A stretch of DNA of 64,000 nt from an uncultured Coriobacteriaceae bacterium (GTDB lineage Bacteria > Actinomycetota > Coriobacteriia > Coriobacteriales > Atopobiaceae), in NCBI GenBank assembly GCA_902790135.1, contig CADAQM010000008.1:1-64000 (forward strand). The letters are read 5' to 3'. Within the stretch, counting starts at the first letter, position 1. Each line of letters starts with the position of its first letter. This document shows positions 34,501-43,985 of this stretch, piece after piece. The position numbers and the translations under genes are program-made. A model generated the notes under the pieces. That model was not told the DNA's origin. It saw only the letters and a program-made list of their open reading frames with translations, and made no database searches.

Positions 34501-34824
34501 CGATACGACCAGTTCGATAGGCAGTTCGCATGCGTGGATGATCAAGCCGATACCATTGATGGCTACAGGGTCGAGCTCAATATCGACAAGGAAGCCCCCT
34601 TGTCTTTGGGAACAATGCGGCTGCGGCCGAGGTTTCCTTCGCGGGACACTCCTGCAACGTTGACGTCACGCTCGAGGAGAACCCCATCGAGGCAATCGAG
34701 TATTTGCCCGAGCGTCCCATCGTGTTCGTTGTTGGCGAGGACGAGTCGACTGAGTACGACGATGACGGCAACGAGTATTCGGCTTTCCGGTATGGATTGC
34801 AGGACTCCGACTGCATCAACGTAA
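31525..34824 (+). CDS. Giant surface protein, N-terminal part: transglutaminase-like domain plus Ig-like repeats (frameshifted)
   Basis: Signal peptide at residues 1-37 (hydrophobic ISVLILAILLCVLLF, cleavage near AWA). A transglutaminase-like fold follows with Cys312 in VVCEGYSKAF, His349 in GNHMWNIVE and Asp365 in YLVDVTN, which fits a papain-like triad that cross-links or cleaves proteins. Several tandem about 110-residue modules follow, each with a GDxLxVTxxDG core and ending in VPIEIVPN-like strands. Near 34590-34605 the homologous reading continues in another frame, so the last about 75 residues of this frame are out of register. GGGAGA precedes ATG 31525. With the next entry it was probably one protein of about 3,300 residues. 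Confidence 0.75.
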   Translation: MSGEDKTKRTRTARISVLILAILLCVLLFPMGRAWAEPEAGTYTVEMPAQSVTVEGDSDSEELMAGYIEQQFAEPLGADQLSPMATSSDLDGNEQRLYDALLPYIREVAAGDRTSTSFDIPTEDIFGKTVWTAEELGVESVVADGQISTEAKEALREAAADALNQVLIKLRVDLPYELYWSGRRIGLAGYSISSDGSSISIPDDTIAVKMNVASDYANVNGASETGTSGEVLYYETNPTYGERINTAVQNAIYIASEEEDSDLETTLVSYKDAICSLVSYDDAAAEDSDPTYSDPWQLVSVFDDDPGTNVVCEGYSKAFKYLCDLSDIADGRCILATGNMSGGTGAGNHMWNIVEMDDGRNYLVDVTNCDEGTVGHPDQLFLVPYTEMLGDGFEGGYGFETDADIIEYVYDQDTLGVFSESALTISDLPYGGEDPDGDIASIELKPQSDIQLDQGKNGGISYSTDDGGVPIEGTAYFNYDDSDILKNGDVLTVTFADGSTKDYFFDENDEYDYAIAFKNDEGGTLGELGEVGSETDQRPDHPWSPDNPGTLTIHLDNLETSVPIEIVPNGVQSIAYIPKDGSPALEVLEGTNTYGKSDSFGDWFGFEESYVTAFGDVLKVTYTNGESEDFVYDKGYFDSGENQIDFSDVQFVGNQAFNNQWAVDNPGTLYVCYAGAIATVPVEVIENPLEGISFVPATPYELVEGFDSAGQYNEEEGLYWYSAPSFSAGDTLVVTWKDAAQGSKTYVWEYDDDAGYGMFRSDDGDEIEEYLVRWDPYDYEFAPGEHSFQLTYSGRSCEVPVSILPNPIQEISYQPAANIELMQGVDEWEETGEDGDGNEVTWNRYRYEEKLPQLGDVLTVTLTDGSVVDYTYQTIDGSGEGPVNEAAFQSPSGDIITKWSISFYDDQSYDNQWEIGEHLVRIEYAERSCGIPVNVVPSTITSIAYVPADRILVYDQINGAEINGEWYLSEDPEFGNGDELILTLDDGSTKTYRYDQFDRQFACVDDQADTIDGYRVELNIDKEAPLSLGTMRLRPRFPSRDTPATLTSRSRRTPSRQSSICPSVPSCSLLARTSRLSTTMTATSIRLSGMDCRTPTAST

Positions 34825-37800
34825 CCTTCAAGGATGGCTTTGAGGCGACCTACTACTATAGCTACTGGGGCGACGAAGGGTCGGCCTTCATTACAGATGA
34901 TGACCAAGCTCCCTTGCATCAGTTCTTTATCGGATCCGACATCCCGAAGAGCGACCAGTCGGCCGATAATCCTTGGGGGCCCGGTGATCACGCCTTCACG
35001 CTGACGATTGCCGGCATGGAGGTCGAGATCCCCGCTGAGGTGCGCGCGGCCGGCAGCAGCCGCACCGTCTCCTTGGACGACGTGACCTTCGAGGAGATTG
35101 AGCCCCAGCGCTATACGGGCTTTGAGGTGTGGCCGGAGGTTGTCGCCACCTACAAGGGCAGCCGTCTGTACCAGGGCTCTGCCTTCGACTGCAGCTACGA
35201 GAACAACGTGGAAGTGGGCGAGGCGACCGTCACCATTACCGGCAACGGAATCTATGAGGGTGAAGTCACCAAGAGCTTCCAGATCGTCAAGGATTACCAG
35301 ATTGTCGATGGCGTGGTCACCTTCGACGATCCGGATATGCCGCATGCCTATCTGCTGAGCACAGACCCCGCCGAGAGCGAGTTCTACACCATGGGGCTTG
35401 TGTATGGCGGCAAGCTGAATCGGGAAGCCTTTGTGATTCAGGGCGAGGACGGCAATACCGAATACTATCTCTGGCCCGACAGCAGTTCAAACCTATACCT
35501 CGATCCCGTGATGGGCAAGCGTATCACCGCAATGTGGCTTGAGCCTGCAGGTGCCGGAGAGTTGACCTGGCCTGGCGGTGAGAGCGCCGTAACGCACATC
35601 TCCCTCAATGCGCCTGCAACCATTCACGTCACTCTTGAGGATGTTAACTACGTGACCGTTGCGTCCGATGCCGTTACGGGTGCTGAGCTCAAGGTGCCGG
35701 AGGGGTACGAAAACCGCTTCCAGAACATCAGCTTCACTATCACGCGCGTCGATGACGAGTCTGACAGGGCGATTGGGATTATCAACGGGACTCTTGCAGC
35801 CAGTGGTGACTCGTACACGGTCGAGGAAGCCGTCGTCTACGACATCTCCGTGGTAGACCAAGATGGCAATGAAGTCTATATGTACGACCTGCTCGGTGGC
35901 GCCGGAGCATTGCTGACGCTTCCGGTCGAAGACGGCTGGGACTCCGAGAAGACGGGTGTCTACGGTATATGGGACGACTCAGCCGCCTTCTACGCGAGCA
36001 AGATCGATGAGGGCAAGGCCACGCTCAGGTTCAACGACTCTGGCAGGTATGCAGTGGCCCTGCGTGGCGAGACGTCGTCTGAGCTGCAGATGGATGCAGA
36101 GGGCATCGTCGATAAGATGAGCGTAGGCGATTCTGTAACCGTACGGCCCCAGATCAAGTTTGTTCCTGCGCTTGCCGACGATGAGGAAGGGCAGGAGCAA
36201 GGCTACAGCGTCCCCACCAAGGTGGACTATTCTTGGATTGACTATGACGAGGGCATTCTCCGTGTAGTTAATAACGGTGATGGCACCTATTCCATCGAAG
36301 CTCTCTCTGAGGGCGAGACTTCGCTTACCCTGGCTGCCGATTGGCAATACAAGACTTGGGACCCAGAGTACTCAGAGGTTGTCTATCAGATAACGGTGGG
36401 CGAGTGCAACCACCAGCTCGAGAAGGTCCCGCGTGTGGAGCCGGCGCTCGAGAAGGAGGGCAATATCGAGCATTGGAAGTGCTCCAAGTGCGGCAACCTC
36501 TACGCCGACGAAGAGGGCACGCAGCTTATCTCTGCCGACGACGTGATCATTCCCAAGCTAATCGACCTGAGCGATGCCCAGATTGAGATCGAGGATGACA
36601 TCGTTACCTATAACGGCGCCGAACAGGAGCCGTCCGTAGTCTCAGTTGCCCTCGATGGCAAACAGCTCGAAGAGGGTGCTGACTACACGGTCAGCTATGC
36701 TGACAACATTGACCTGACCGACAATGCAAAGGTGGTCATTACTGGCACCGGCATATATGGCGGGGAGGCAATCAAGACCTTCAAGATTAAGAAGAGCCTC
36801 GCGGGCGCCTCGGTTACCGCGGAGGACCAACTCTATAGTGGCGTTGCGCTAATGCCGGAGCTGACGGTCACGCTCGATGGAGAGCCGCTCGACACGACCG
36901 ACTATGTGGTGGGAGAGGCTCGTGACAACGTAAATGCTGGCAACGCCTACGTGCTTATCAGGGGCATCGGTGACTACGAGGGCTCGTCTGCCGAGGGTAG
37001 CTTTGTCATCGCAAGGCGATCGGTCACGCTCATATCCAAGAGCCTCACCAAAGACTACGATGGCACGCCGCTTACCAGCGCGGATGTCACCATGGATGGG
37101 GACGGGTTCGTCGAGGGCGAGGTCACCGACCTCAAGGCGACGGGCTCGGTCACCGAGGTTTCTGAGGGTGAGGTCGCCAACACCATCACCTTCACGCCTG
37201 CCGCAGGATTCGTGGAGGGCAACTACGATATCCATTACCGCGAGGGCAAGCTGAGCATCCTGCCCAAGACGATTGTGGTCACGGCCGATGCGGCCACCAA
37301 GAGCTATGGAGACGACGATCCCGAGTTCACGGCCACCATCGATGGTGTCGTTGGTTCCGATACGGTTGAGTACTCGTTTACGCGTGCAAGTGGCGAGGAT
37401 GTGGGCAGTTATGTCCTAGCGCCGAACGGAGAGATCAACCAGGGCAACTATCAGGTGAGCTTCAGGGACGGTACGCTCACGATCGAGCCGAGGGGGCTCA
37501 CGATCAAGACGAGCTCGGCTGAGAAGGGCTATGACGGCATCGCGCTTACCTCAAGCGATGTGACGGTCAGCGGCTTGGTCGAAGGCGAGACGGTCGCCGT
37601 CACTGCCACCGGCACTCAGACTGAGATTGGTAGCAGCAACAACGGTTACGTGATTGACTGGGGCTCGACGAAGGAAGCTAACTACGCGCTCGTAGAGGAC
37701 CTTGGCACATTGACGGTGACCCAAAACACAGGCAAGGTCACCATCACCGCCGGGTCTGCTTCCAAGACCTATGACGGTACACCTCTGGTCAATGAGACGT

Positions 37801-40800
37801 TTGACGTCACCGGTCTTCCCATCGGCTTCGAGGCGACTGCCACCGTCGAGGGTACCCAGACCAGCGCCGGCATCTCTGCCAACACGGTGAAGACATACAA
37901 GATCACCGACGCAGCCGGCCAGGACAAGACCGACTGCTTCTCCAACGTCGAGCTTGTGGACGGGCAGCTGAGCGTGGCAAAGCGCAAGGTGACGTTCACC
38001 TCTGGCTCAGCAAGTGCGAAGTACGACGGCACGACCCTGACCAGTAGCGATGTTGACGTCTCCGGCGAGGGCTTCGCGATCGGCGAGGGCGCGACGTTTA
38101 CCACCACGGGTGCCCAGACCGTCGTCGGCAGCTCCGCAAACACCTTCAACTACACGTTCAATGACGGCACCGATGCCTCTAACTATGAGGTCACCATCGT
38201 CGAGGGCACGCTGACGATCACCTCGCGTGACGCGAAGTACGAGATCGTCGCAACGGCGAACTCCGCCACCTACGACTACGATGGCACTCCCAAGAGCGTG
38301 GGCGGCCTCGTCACCACCAGCTTCACCATCGAGGGCAACACCTACACGCTCTCCGGCATCACCGCCCAGACCGTCACTGCCACCGACGCGGGCACCTACA
38401 TCGTGTCCGTGAGTGGCACCCCGGTCGTACTCAATGCCGCAGGTGGCAACGTCACCTCCGAGTTCAGCATCACGACCGAGGACGGCAGCCTGACCATCAA
38501 CCCGATTGCCGCCACCATCGTCACCGGCTCTGGGACCAAGGCCTACGACGGCGCTGCCCTGACGGCTGACGAGGCAAGCGTGAACGGCCTGGCCTCGGAC
38601 GACATGGTCACCATCGCTGCGACTGGCACCCAGACCGAGGTCGGCAGTTCCACCAACGGCTACAGCCTCACTTGGAGCGGCGCCAAGGAGCAGAACTACG
38701 TCCTCTCCGAGGAGCTTGGTACGCTGACGGTGACCACCAACGACAAGCCCATCACCATCACGGCTACGTCTGCCTCCAAGACCTATGACGGCACGGCGCT
38801 CGTCAGCGCAACTGCCTCAGCAGAGGGCCTGCCCGATACCGTCGAGCTTGACGCAGATGTCAAGGGAAGCCAAACCGATGCTGGCAGCTCCGAGAACAAG
38901 CTGGTCTCCTACGTCATTCGTGACGCCTCTGGCGCCGACAAGACGGCAAACTTCACCAACATCACGACGGCTGACGGCACGTTGACTGTCAACAAGAAGA
39001 GCCTCTCCGATCCTGATGTGGCCATCGACAAGATCGCCCGCCAGATGTACGAGGGCGAGCCTGTCGAGCCGGCACCTGTTGTGAAGGTTGGCTTGAAGGA
39101 GCTCGTTGCCGGCACCGACTACGAAGTGTCGTACCAGGACAACGACAAGGCTGGCAACGCGTCGCTGACCGTGACCGGCCTCGGCAACTACGAGGGAACC
39201 AAGACCACCACCTTCGCCATCACCGGTCAACGCACAGACCTCTCGGGTGTCTACGAGATCCGCAGCGCGAAGAAGGCCGACGCTACGCTGGACGTCGCCT
39301 CCGCCTCGACGGCTGATGGTGCGCAGATCCAGCTCTACACGGCCAATGACACCAAGGCCCAGCGCTTCCGCTTCGACTTCGACGAGGAGAAGGGCACCTA
39401 CACCATCACGAGCGTCAACTCGGGCAAGGTCCTGTCGGTGCGCGGCGCTTCCACCAGCACCGGCGCCATCGTCGACCAGGAGAGCCCGAACGGCTCGCTC
39501 GCCCAGCAGTGGATCGTGGCCGAGCAGGAGAACGGCAACGTGGTGCTCATGAGCGCGCTCAGTCCCGAGACAGGCACCCCGCTGGTGCTCGACCTGCCGG
39601 GCGGCAGCACGGACAACGGGACCAAGCTCAAGACCTACACGGCCAATGGCTCGAAGGCCCAGGAGTTCGTGCTGGTTGCCCATAAGCCGCTCATCGAGGA
39701 CGGCATCTACCAGCTCAAGAGCGTTGCCAACAACACCTTCGTCCTCGATGTTGCCGGTGGCTCGACGGCCAACGCCGCCAATGTCCAGACCTACACCAAC
39801 AACGGCTCGCAGGCACAGTGGTGGCGCTTGGTCTACGACGAGTCGACCGGCTACTACAAGGTCACCAACGCGAAGTCCGGGCTTTCTTTGGATGTTGCTG
39901 GCGCCAAGAACGTCAACGCCGCCAACATTCAGCAGTACTCCTATAACGGCTCCAACGCCCAGCTCTGGTCGATCGAGCACAATCGTGCGGGCGGCTTTGC
40001 GCTGCGTTCCGCGACCGGTGGACGTGCAGTGGACGTCTCGGGAGGCGTTCCCGCCAACGCGAAGAACGTCCAGCTCTACAATGCGAACGGCTCCGCCGCA
40101 CAGGGCTGGAACTTCGAGAGGCCCAACCTGAGCATCGCCTTTGCGAGCGACTCCTACGAGCTCGATCCTGACTGTATGGTCAACGTCACCCTCAGCACCA
40201 ACCGCATTGCCAGCTTTGGCTGGAAGGTGACGCTTGAGGCGGCACCTGCTGGCAGCAATGGGTGGGTCTCCCTCGGCAGCTCGGCTGTCACCTCTGCCAG
40301 CACCACAATCAAGCTCGATGGCGCGAGCGTGAGCTCTGCCCTCGGTGCGGACGGGGCATACGACCTGCGTGCGAGCGTCGATACCAAGGGTCAGTACGAC
40401 CAGGCCATCGAGTCCACGAGCGCACTGACGCTCGGGGAGAGTGTCGGCCACCAGCTGGTCAAGGTTGCCGCGAAGAATGCGACCATCACCGCCGATGGAA
40501 ACATCGAGCACTGGCGTTGCGGGTGCTGCGGGAAGCTCTTTGCCGATGCGGCTGGCCAGCAGGAACTGACTGCCGACGAGGTTACTATCGCGCTCGAAGA
40601 GCTGAGCGTTCCCGACGGCGTCTACACGATCGTCAACGGCAAGAACAGCTCCCTTGCCATCGACATCGCCGGCGCTTCCACCGCCAATGCGGTCAAGGCG
40701 CAGCTCTATGCCGACAACGCGACCAAGGCCCAGCACTTCCGCTTTACCTACAACAAGGACAAGGGCACTTATACCATCATCAATGTCAACTCCGGAAGGG

Positions 40801-41507
40801 CGTTCGACGTGGCCGGCGCCTCCAGAAAGAACGGCGCCGCGATTCAGCAGTACAACGCCAACGGCTCGCTTGCGCAGCAGTGGAAGCTCTACGATGCCGG
40901 TAACGGCAACATCTACATCGCGAGTGCGCTCAAGACCGACGACGGCAAGCGCTTGGTGCTTGACGTGCCGGGAGGCAACGCCGTGAGTGGCAAGCAGCTC
41001 CAGACCTACACGGCCAACGCCTCCGCCGCGCAGAAGTGGACCCTGCGCCCCTGCCAGACGGTTGCAGATGGGACGTACACCATCGCGACTGCGGTGAACC
41101 AGGGCTTCGTCCTCGACGTGGCAAACGGGTCCACGGCCAATAAAGCCAACGTCCAGCTCTACCAGTCCAACGGGAGCGCCGCTCAACGTTGGAAGGTCAG
41201 CTATGACTCCTCAAGCGGCTACTACACGATCCTGAACGAGAAGTCCGGACGTTCGCTTGACGTATCGGGTGGTAAGAACGCCAACGGAGCCAACATCCAG
41301 CAGTACTCCTCCAATAAGTCTGCTGCGCAGCTCTGGGAGATTGTCGACAATGGCTCGGGCGGCTACGTGCTGCGCTCCGCGACGGGAGGCCGTGCGATAG
41401 ACGTGAGCGGTGGCGTTGCCGCCAACAAGCGCAACGTCCAGATCTGGAACGCCAACGGCTCGAAGGCGCAGAGCTGGATATTCAAGCCGGTGAACCCGGT
41501 GGCCTAG
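34704..41507 (+). CDS. Giant surface protein, C-terminal part: MBG and ricin-B lectin repeats
   Basis: This frame continues the upstream module from about 34590 (FGNNAAAAEVSFAGHSCNVDV) without a good start codon of its own; TTG 34704 is nominal. In order: two more Ig-like modules; a CNHQLEKVP-WKCSKCG zinc-ribbon-like module near 36.4 kb; about nine MBG/YDG-type repeats (KTYDGTPL-like, about 37.0-39.2 kb); ricin-B lectin repeats (39.2-40.1 kb, LDVAGGSTANAANVQ type); a second CxxC module (about 40.5 kb); and a second lectin block to the end. There is no LPXTG anchor or final membrane helix. It is likely a host- or plant-glycan-binding adhesin. Followed by a terminator. Confidence 0.78.
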   Translation: MPERPIVFVVGEDESTEYDDDGNEYSAFRYGLQDSDCINVTFKDGFEATYYYSYWGDEGSAFITDDDQAPLHQFFIGSDIPKSDQSADNPWGPGDHAFTLTIAGMEVEIPAEVRAAGSSRTVSLDDVTFEEIEPQRYTGFEVWPEVVATYKGSRLYQGSAFDCSYENNVEVGEATVTITGNGIYEGEVTKSFQIVKDYQIVDGVVTFDDPDMPHAYLLSTDPAESEFYTMGLVYGGKLNREAFVIQGEDGNTEYYLWPDSSSNLYLDPVMGKRITAMWLEPAGAGELTWPGGESAVTHISLNAPATIHVTLEDVNYVTVASDAVTGAELKVPEGYENRFQNISFTITRVDDESDRAIGIINGTLAASGDSYTVEEAVVYDISVVDQDGNEVYMYDLLGGAGALLTLPVEDGWDSEKTGVYGIWDDSAAFYASKIDEGKATLRFNDSGRYAVALRGETSSELQMDAEGIVDKMSVGDSVTVRPQIKFVPALADDEEGQEQGYSVPTKVDYSWIDYDEGILRVVNNGDGTYSIEALSEGETSLTLAADWQYKTWDPEYSEVVYQITVGECNHQLEKVPRVEPALEKEGNIEHWKCSKCGNLYADEEGTQLISADDVIIPKLIDLSDAQIEIEDDIVTYNGAEQEPSVVSVALDGKQLEEGADYTVSYADNIDLTDNAKVVITGTGIYGGEAIKTFKIKKSLAGASVTAEDQLYSGVALMPELTVTLDGEPLDTTDYVVGEARDNVNAGNAYVLIRGIGDYEGSSAEGSFVIARRSVTLISKSLTKDYDGTPLTSADVTMDGDGFVEGEVTDLKATGSVTEVSEGEVANTITFTPAAGFVEGNYDIHYREGKLSILPKTIVVTADAATKSYGDDDPEFTATIDGVVGSDTVEYSFTRASGEDVGSYVLAPNGEINQGNYQVSFRDGTLTIEPRGLTIKTSSAEKGYDGIALTSSDVTVSGLVEGETVAVTATGTQTEIGSSNNGYVIDWGSTKEANYALVEDLGTLTVTQNTGKVTITAGSASKTYDGTPLVNETFDVTGLPIGFEATATVEGTQTSAGISANTVKTYKITDAAGQDKTDCFSNVELVDGQLSVAKRKVTFTSGSASAKYDGTTLTSSDVDVSGEGFAIGEGATFTTTGAQTVVGSSANTFNYTFNDGTDASNYEVTIVEGTLTITSRDAKYEIVATANSATYDYDGTPKSVGGLVTTSFTIEGNTYTLSGITAQTVTATDAGTYIVSVSGTPVVLNAAGGNVTSEFSITTEDGSLTINPIAATIVTGSGTKAYDGAALTADEASVNGLASDDMVTIAATGTQTEVGSSTNGYSLTWSGAKEQNYVLSEELGTLTVTTNDKPITITATSASKTYDGTALVSATASAEGLPDTVELDADVKGSQTDAGSSENKLVSYVIRDASGADKTANFTNITTADGTLTVNKKSLSDPDVAIDKIARQMYEGEPVEPAPVVKVGLKELVAGTDYEVSYQDNDKAGNASLTVTGLGNYEGTKTTTFAITGQRTDLSGVYEIRSAKKADATLDVASASTADGAQIQLYTANDTKAQRFRFDFDEEKGTYTITSVNSGKVLSVRGASTSTGAIVDQESPNGSLAQQWIVAEQENGNVVLMSALSPETGTPLVLDLPGGSTDNGTKLKTYTANGSKAQEFVLVAHKPLIEDGIYQLKSVANNTFVLDVAGGSTANAANVQTYTNNGSQAQWWRLVYDESTGYYKVTNAKSGLSLDVAGAKNVNAANIQQYSYNGSNAQLWSIEHNRAGGFALRSATGGRAVDVSGGVPANAKNVQLYNANGSAAQGWNFERPNLSIAFASDSYELDPDCMVNVTLSTNRIASFGWKVTLEAAPAGSNGWVSLGSSAVTSASTTIKLDGASVSSALGADGAYDLRASVDTKGQYDQAIESTSALTLGESVGHQLVKVAAKNATITADGNIEHWRCGCCGKLFADAAGQQELTADEVTIALEELSVPDGVYTIVNGKNSSLAIDIAGASTANAVKAQLYADNATKAQHFRFTYNKDKGTYTIINVNSGRAFDVAGASRKNGAAIQQYNANGSLAQQWKLYDAGNGNIYIASALKTDDGKRLVLDVPGGNAVSGKQLQTYTANASAAQKWTLRPCQTVADGTYTIATAVNQGFVLDVANGSTANKANVQLYQSNGSAAQRWKVSYDSSSGYYTILNEKSGRSLDVSGGKNANGANIQQYSSNKSAAQLWEIVDNGSGGYVLRSATGGRAIDVSGGVAANKRNVQIWNANGSKAQSWIFKPVNPVA

Positions 41508-41552
41508 CCCAGGTGGGTTCACTCGATCTGCTCTAGCTTAGAGGAGAAGGCC

Positions 41553-41582
41553 GGGGCGGTACCTCGCAGAAGGTGCCGCCCC
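41553..41582 (+). terminator. Terminator after the giant surface protein
   Basis: GGGGCGGTACCT (41553-41564) pairs with AGGTGCCGCCCC (41571-41582), one G-U pair; CCTTCATTT follows. Confidence 0.65.
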
Positions 41583-41629
41583 GACCCCTTCATTTGGGGT
41601 GCAGCTCGGTGTGTCTAACTCCCTGCTGG

Positions 41630-41690
41630 ATGGGGTCCGTGGGAATGGCCGGATACGGCCAGTCGATGTGGCTACCGCAGCGGACCCCAT
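41630..41690 (-). repeat. Inverted repeat with nested hairpin, possible terminator
   Basis: ATGGGGTCCG (41630-41639) and CGGACCCCAT (41681-41690) are exact complements, enclosing a TGGCCG/CGGCCA hairpin. It lies just after the stop of the minus-strand HAD gene. Confidence 0.5.
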
Positions 41691-41705
41691 GAAAGCGTCC
41701 GCAGA

Positions 41706-42356
41706 TCAGCCGATGAGCAGGGCTTCAAGCTCATCGGCGGTGCCGACCAACGTCGTTGCTCCCGCATCGATGAGCTGCTCCCTCGTCCGGTAACCCCAGC
41801 TGACCGCGATGCAGGCGCACTCCACGTTTCTGGCGGTTGCCACGTCCACCTCCGAGTCGCCGACGTAGACGATCTGGTCGGCGGTCACGCCAAGCGCCCG
41901 CATGACCGCAAGCACGGTGTCGGGCGCCGGCTTGCGTCGCACGCCCTCGCGCTCGCCGGCAACGGCGTCGAAGACGCCGGGAAAGCAGTGATCCATCAGG
42001 TCGCGCACGGCAAGGTCACCCTTGTTGGACACGACGGCAAGCGCGATGCCTGTCTCGGCAAGGCGTCCCAAGAGCTCGGGTATGCCGGGATAGGGGGCCG
42101 TGTGGTCCTGGTCATGGGCGAGGTAGTACCCGTTGAAGATCTCAAGAGCCTGCTCCTGCAGCTCCTCGGGCGTTCCTTCGGGCACGGCAAGCCTGAAGAG
42201 CTGGCGGTATCCGTTGCCCACGAAGCTGCGCACCTCGTCTCGGGTGCGCGGAGGAAGCCCCAGCTGCGTGAGCGCATGGTTTGTCGCGAGGTAGAGGTCC
42301 TCGAGGGTATAGAGCAACGTGCCGTCCAGGTCGAACACGACCGCCTTGTATCGCAT
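41706..42356 (-). CDS. HAD-superfamily hydrolase, phosphoglycolate phosphatase-like
   Basis: A 216-residue HAD subfamily IA phosphatase. Motif I is VVFDLDGTLLYT, motif II the LAVVSNKG strand, motif III the lysine in RRKPAPDTV and motif IV VYVGDSEVDVATA. The cap domain is helical, as in Gph. It would hydrolyse a small phosphate ester such as 2-phosphoglycolate; substrates of this group are broad. The ATG at 42354-42356 is chosen because GGAAGG (42363-42368 on the minus strand) is six bases upstream; the ATG at 42362 would touch it. Single gene, divergent from capA. Confidence 0.85.
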   Translation of the reverse strand: MRYKAVVFDLDGTLLYTLEDLYLATNHALTQLGLPPRTRDEVRSFVGNGYRQLFRLAVPEGTPEELQEQALEIFNGYYLAHDQDHTAPYPGIPELLGRLAETGIALAVVSNKGDLAVRDLMDHCFPGVFDAVAGEREGVRRKPAPDTVLAVMRALGVTADQIVYVGDSEVDVATARNVECACIAVSWGYRTREQLIDAGATTLVGTADELEALLIG

Positions 42357-42445
42357 GGGCATCCTTCCGCTTGACGGCCGCACGTCCCATCGGTGCGAGC
42401 CAGCCGGTTGACTGAGCGTATCATGAGCCGAAAGGAGGTCGTGAC

Positions 42446-43813
42446 GTGGATACCAAGCAACCCAAACTTGACAGAGAGGGCACAGATTTCTCGCGGCGTC
42501 GCGTGCGTCGGGCCAGGCGCGCGTTCTTCACGCTTGTGCTTGCCGTGCTGGTGGCTGTCGGCGTGCTCGCAAGCACGCTCGTCCAGTACGCGTCTCAGCA
42601 TGCGGGCGGGCACGAGAAGGTCTCCCAGCAGGCGCAGGAGCTTGTCGTCAACGACACCGCAGCACCCGCCGAGAAGACGGAGGGCGAGGCTGAGGAGAAG
42701 CCCGAGCAGAAGGAACCGTCTCAGACGGTCGAGCCGGTGCACGTCAAGCTCATGATGATAGGCGATGTGCTCATGCACCAAAGCGTGATCGACACGGGCG
42801 ACAACGGGGACGGGACCTACTCCTACGACCACCTGTTTTCCCAGATAGGCGATGACATCGCCGAGGCGGACGTGGCCGTGCTCAACCAGGAGACCATCCT
42901 GGGCGGCTCGTCGTGGGCCTACTCGGGCTATCCCTCCTTCAACAGCCCTCAGGAGGTGGGCGACGCAGAGGTGGCGGCGGGCTTCGACGCCGTGCTCAAG
43001 GCAACCAATCATACCTTTGACTTCGGCTATGACGGCGTGCGCGCCGAGCTCGCCTATTGGGCATCAAAGCATCCCGAGATGGCAGTCATTGGAATGGCTG
43101 ATCCCGACGGGGACGGCATCGCGCCGGTGGGTGGCACCTCGCCTGCGGGCCCCTGGTACTACGAGAAGGACGGCTTCACCATAGCGATGCTCAACTACAC
43201 CGACATCCTCAACGGCAGCGTGGAGCCAAGCACCGACGGGCGCGTGGTGTCGATCGCGGACGAACAGGCCATGCGAGCCGACCTGAAGGCGGCGCGCGAG
43301 AAAGCGGACCTCGTGGTGGTGTTCATGCATTGGGGCGAGGAGTACGAGAATGAGCCGGCAGGCGACGAGCGCATGTGGGAGGGCATCCTCTTCGACTGCG
43401 GCGTCGACGTGGTGATCGGCGGACATCCGCACGTGATCCAACCGGTCGAGGTGATCGATGACGGCAAGCGCAAGATGCTGGTCTGCTGGTCGGTGGGCAA
43501 CTTCGTGTCCACGCAGCTCGGCGCGGCGAACATGGTGGGCGGCATGGTCAAGCTGTCCCTCGTCAAGGACGGTGACGGGGCGAGGGTCGAGTCCTACGAG
43601 TTCATCCCCACGGTCACGCAGCGTGTGCTCGACTGGCACGGCATCTGCGCCTACAAGCTCTCCGACTACACCGACGATCTGGCGGCCTCGAGCTCCGTCT
43701 CCGCGGTGGACGGCGGAAACGGCGCCACGCGCCAGTGGTATGTGGACTACTGCGCCAACGTGCTGGGGGAGGGCTTTGACACCGAGACCCTCTCGGTGCA
43801 TGGCGAGCTCTAG
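42446..43813 (+). CDS. CapA-family protein, first copy
   Basis: A 455-residue membrane-anchored protein. Residues 1-25 are basic, a single membrane helix follows (AFFTLVLAVLVAVGVLAST), then a Glu/Pro/Lys-rich linker and the CapA (poly-gamma-glutamate synthesis-type) metallophosphoesterase-like domain: LMMIGDVLMHQSV, NQETILGG, ATNHTFDFGYDG, VVVFMHWGEEY, VDVVIGGHPHVIQP and WSVGNFVST. Such proteins act outside the cell in capsule or cell-wall polymer metabolism; the real reaction is unclear. The GTG start at 42446 has AAAGGAGG seven bases upstream. A related copy lies after aspS. Confidence 0.85.
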   Translation: MDTKQPKLDREGTDFSRRRVRRARRAFFTLVLAVLVAVGVLASTLVQYASQHAGGHEKVSQQAQELVVNDTAAPAEKTEGEAEEKPEQKEPSQTVEPVHVKLMMIGDVLMHQSVIDTGDNGDGTYSYDHLFSQIGDDIAEADVAVLNQETILGGSSWAYSGYPSFNSPQEVGDAEVAAGFDAVLKATNHTFDFGYDGVRAELAYWASKHPEMAVIGMADPDGDGIAPVGGTSPAGPWYYEKDGFTIAMLNYTDILNGSVEPSTDGRVVSIADEQAMRADLKAAREKADLVVVFMHWGEEYENEPAGDERMWEGILFDCGVDVVIGGHPHVIQPVEVIDDGKRKMLVCWSVGNFVSTQLGAANMVGGMVKLSLVKDGDGARVESYEFIPTVTQRVLDWHGICAYKLSDYTDDLAASSSVSAVDGGNGATRQWYVDYCANVLGEGFDTETLSVHGEL

Positions 43814-43985
43814 GTGCCTCCTCGCGTTCCTGTTGAATCGGAGATATGTCCCTTGCGGGTCATCCTATCCAGACGCGCGTAGTACAATGCCTCCTTGCGT
43901 GCCCGCGCGCTGTCTACGCTCGGGCGCCGTCTGCCAGGGCTGCCCGCACGAGCACGGGGCAGCGACACGACGAGAGGACATCCAC

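Noticed and set aside
38817..41186. A 789-codon open frame on the minus strand opposite the lectin repeats
   Set aside because: It is the antisense of clear ricin-B and MBG repeats and has no family resemblance; GC-rich codons keep the opposite frame open.
43814..43985. T-box leader before aspS
   Set aside because: No T-box sequence or antiterminator pair seen; only a -10-like TACAAT box.
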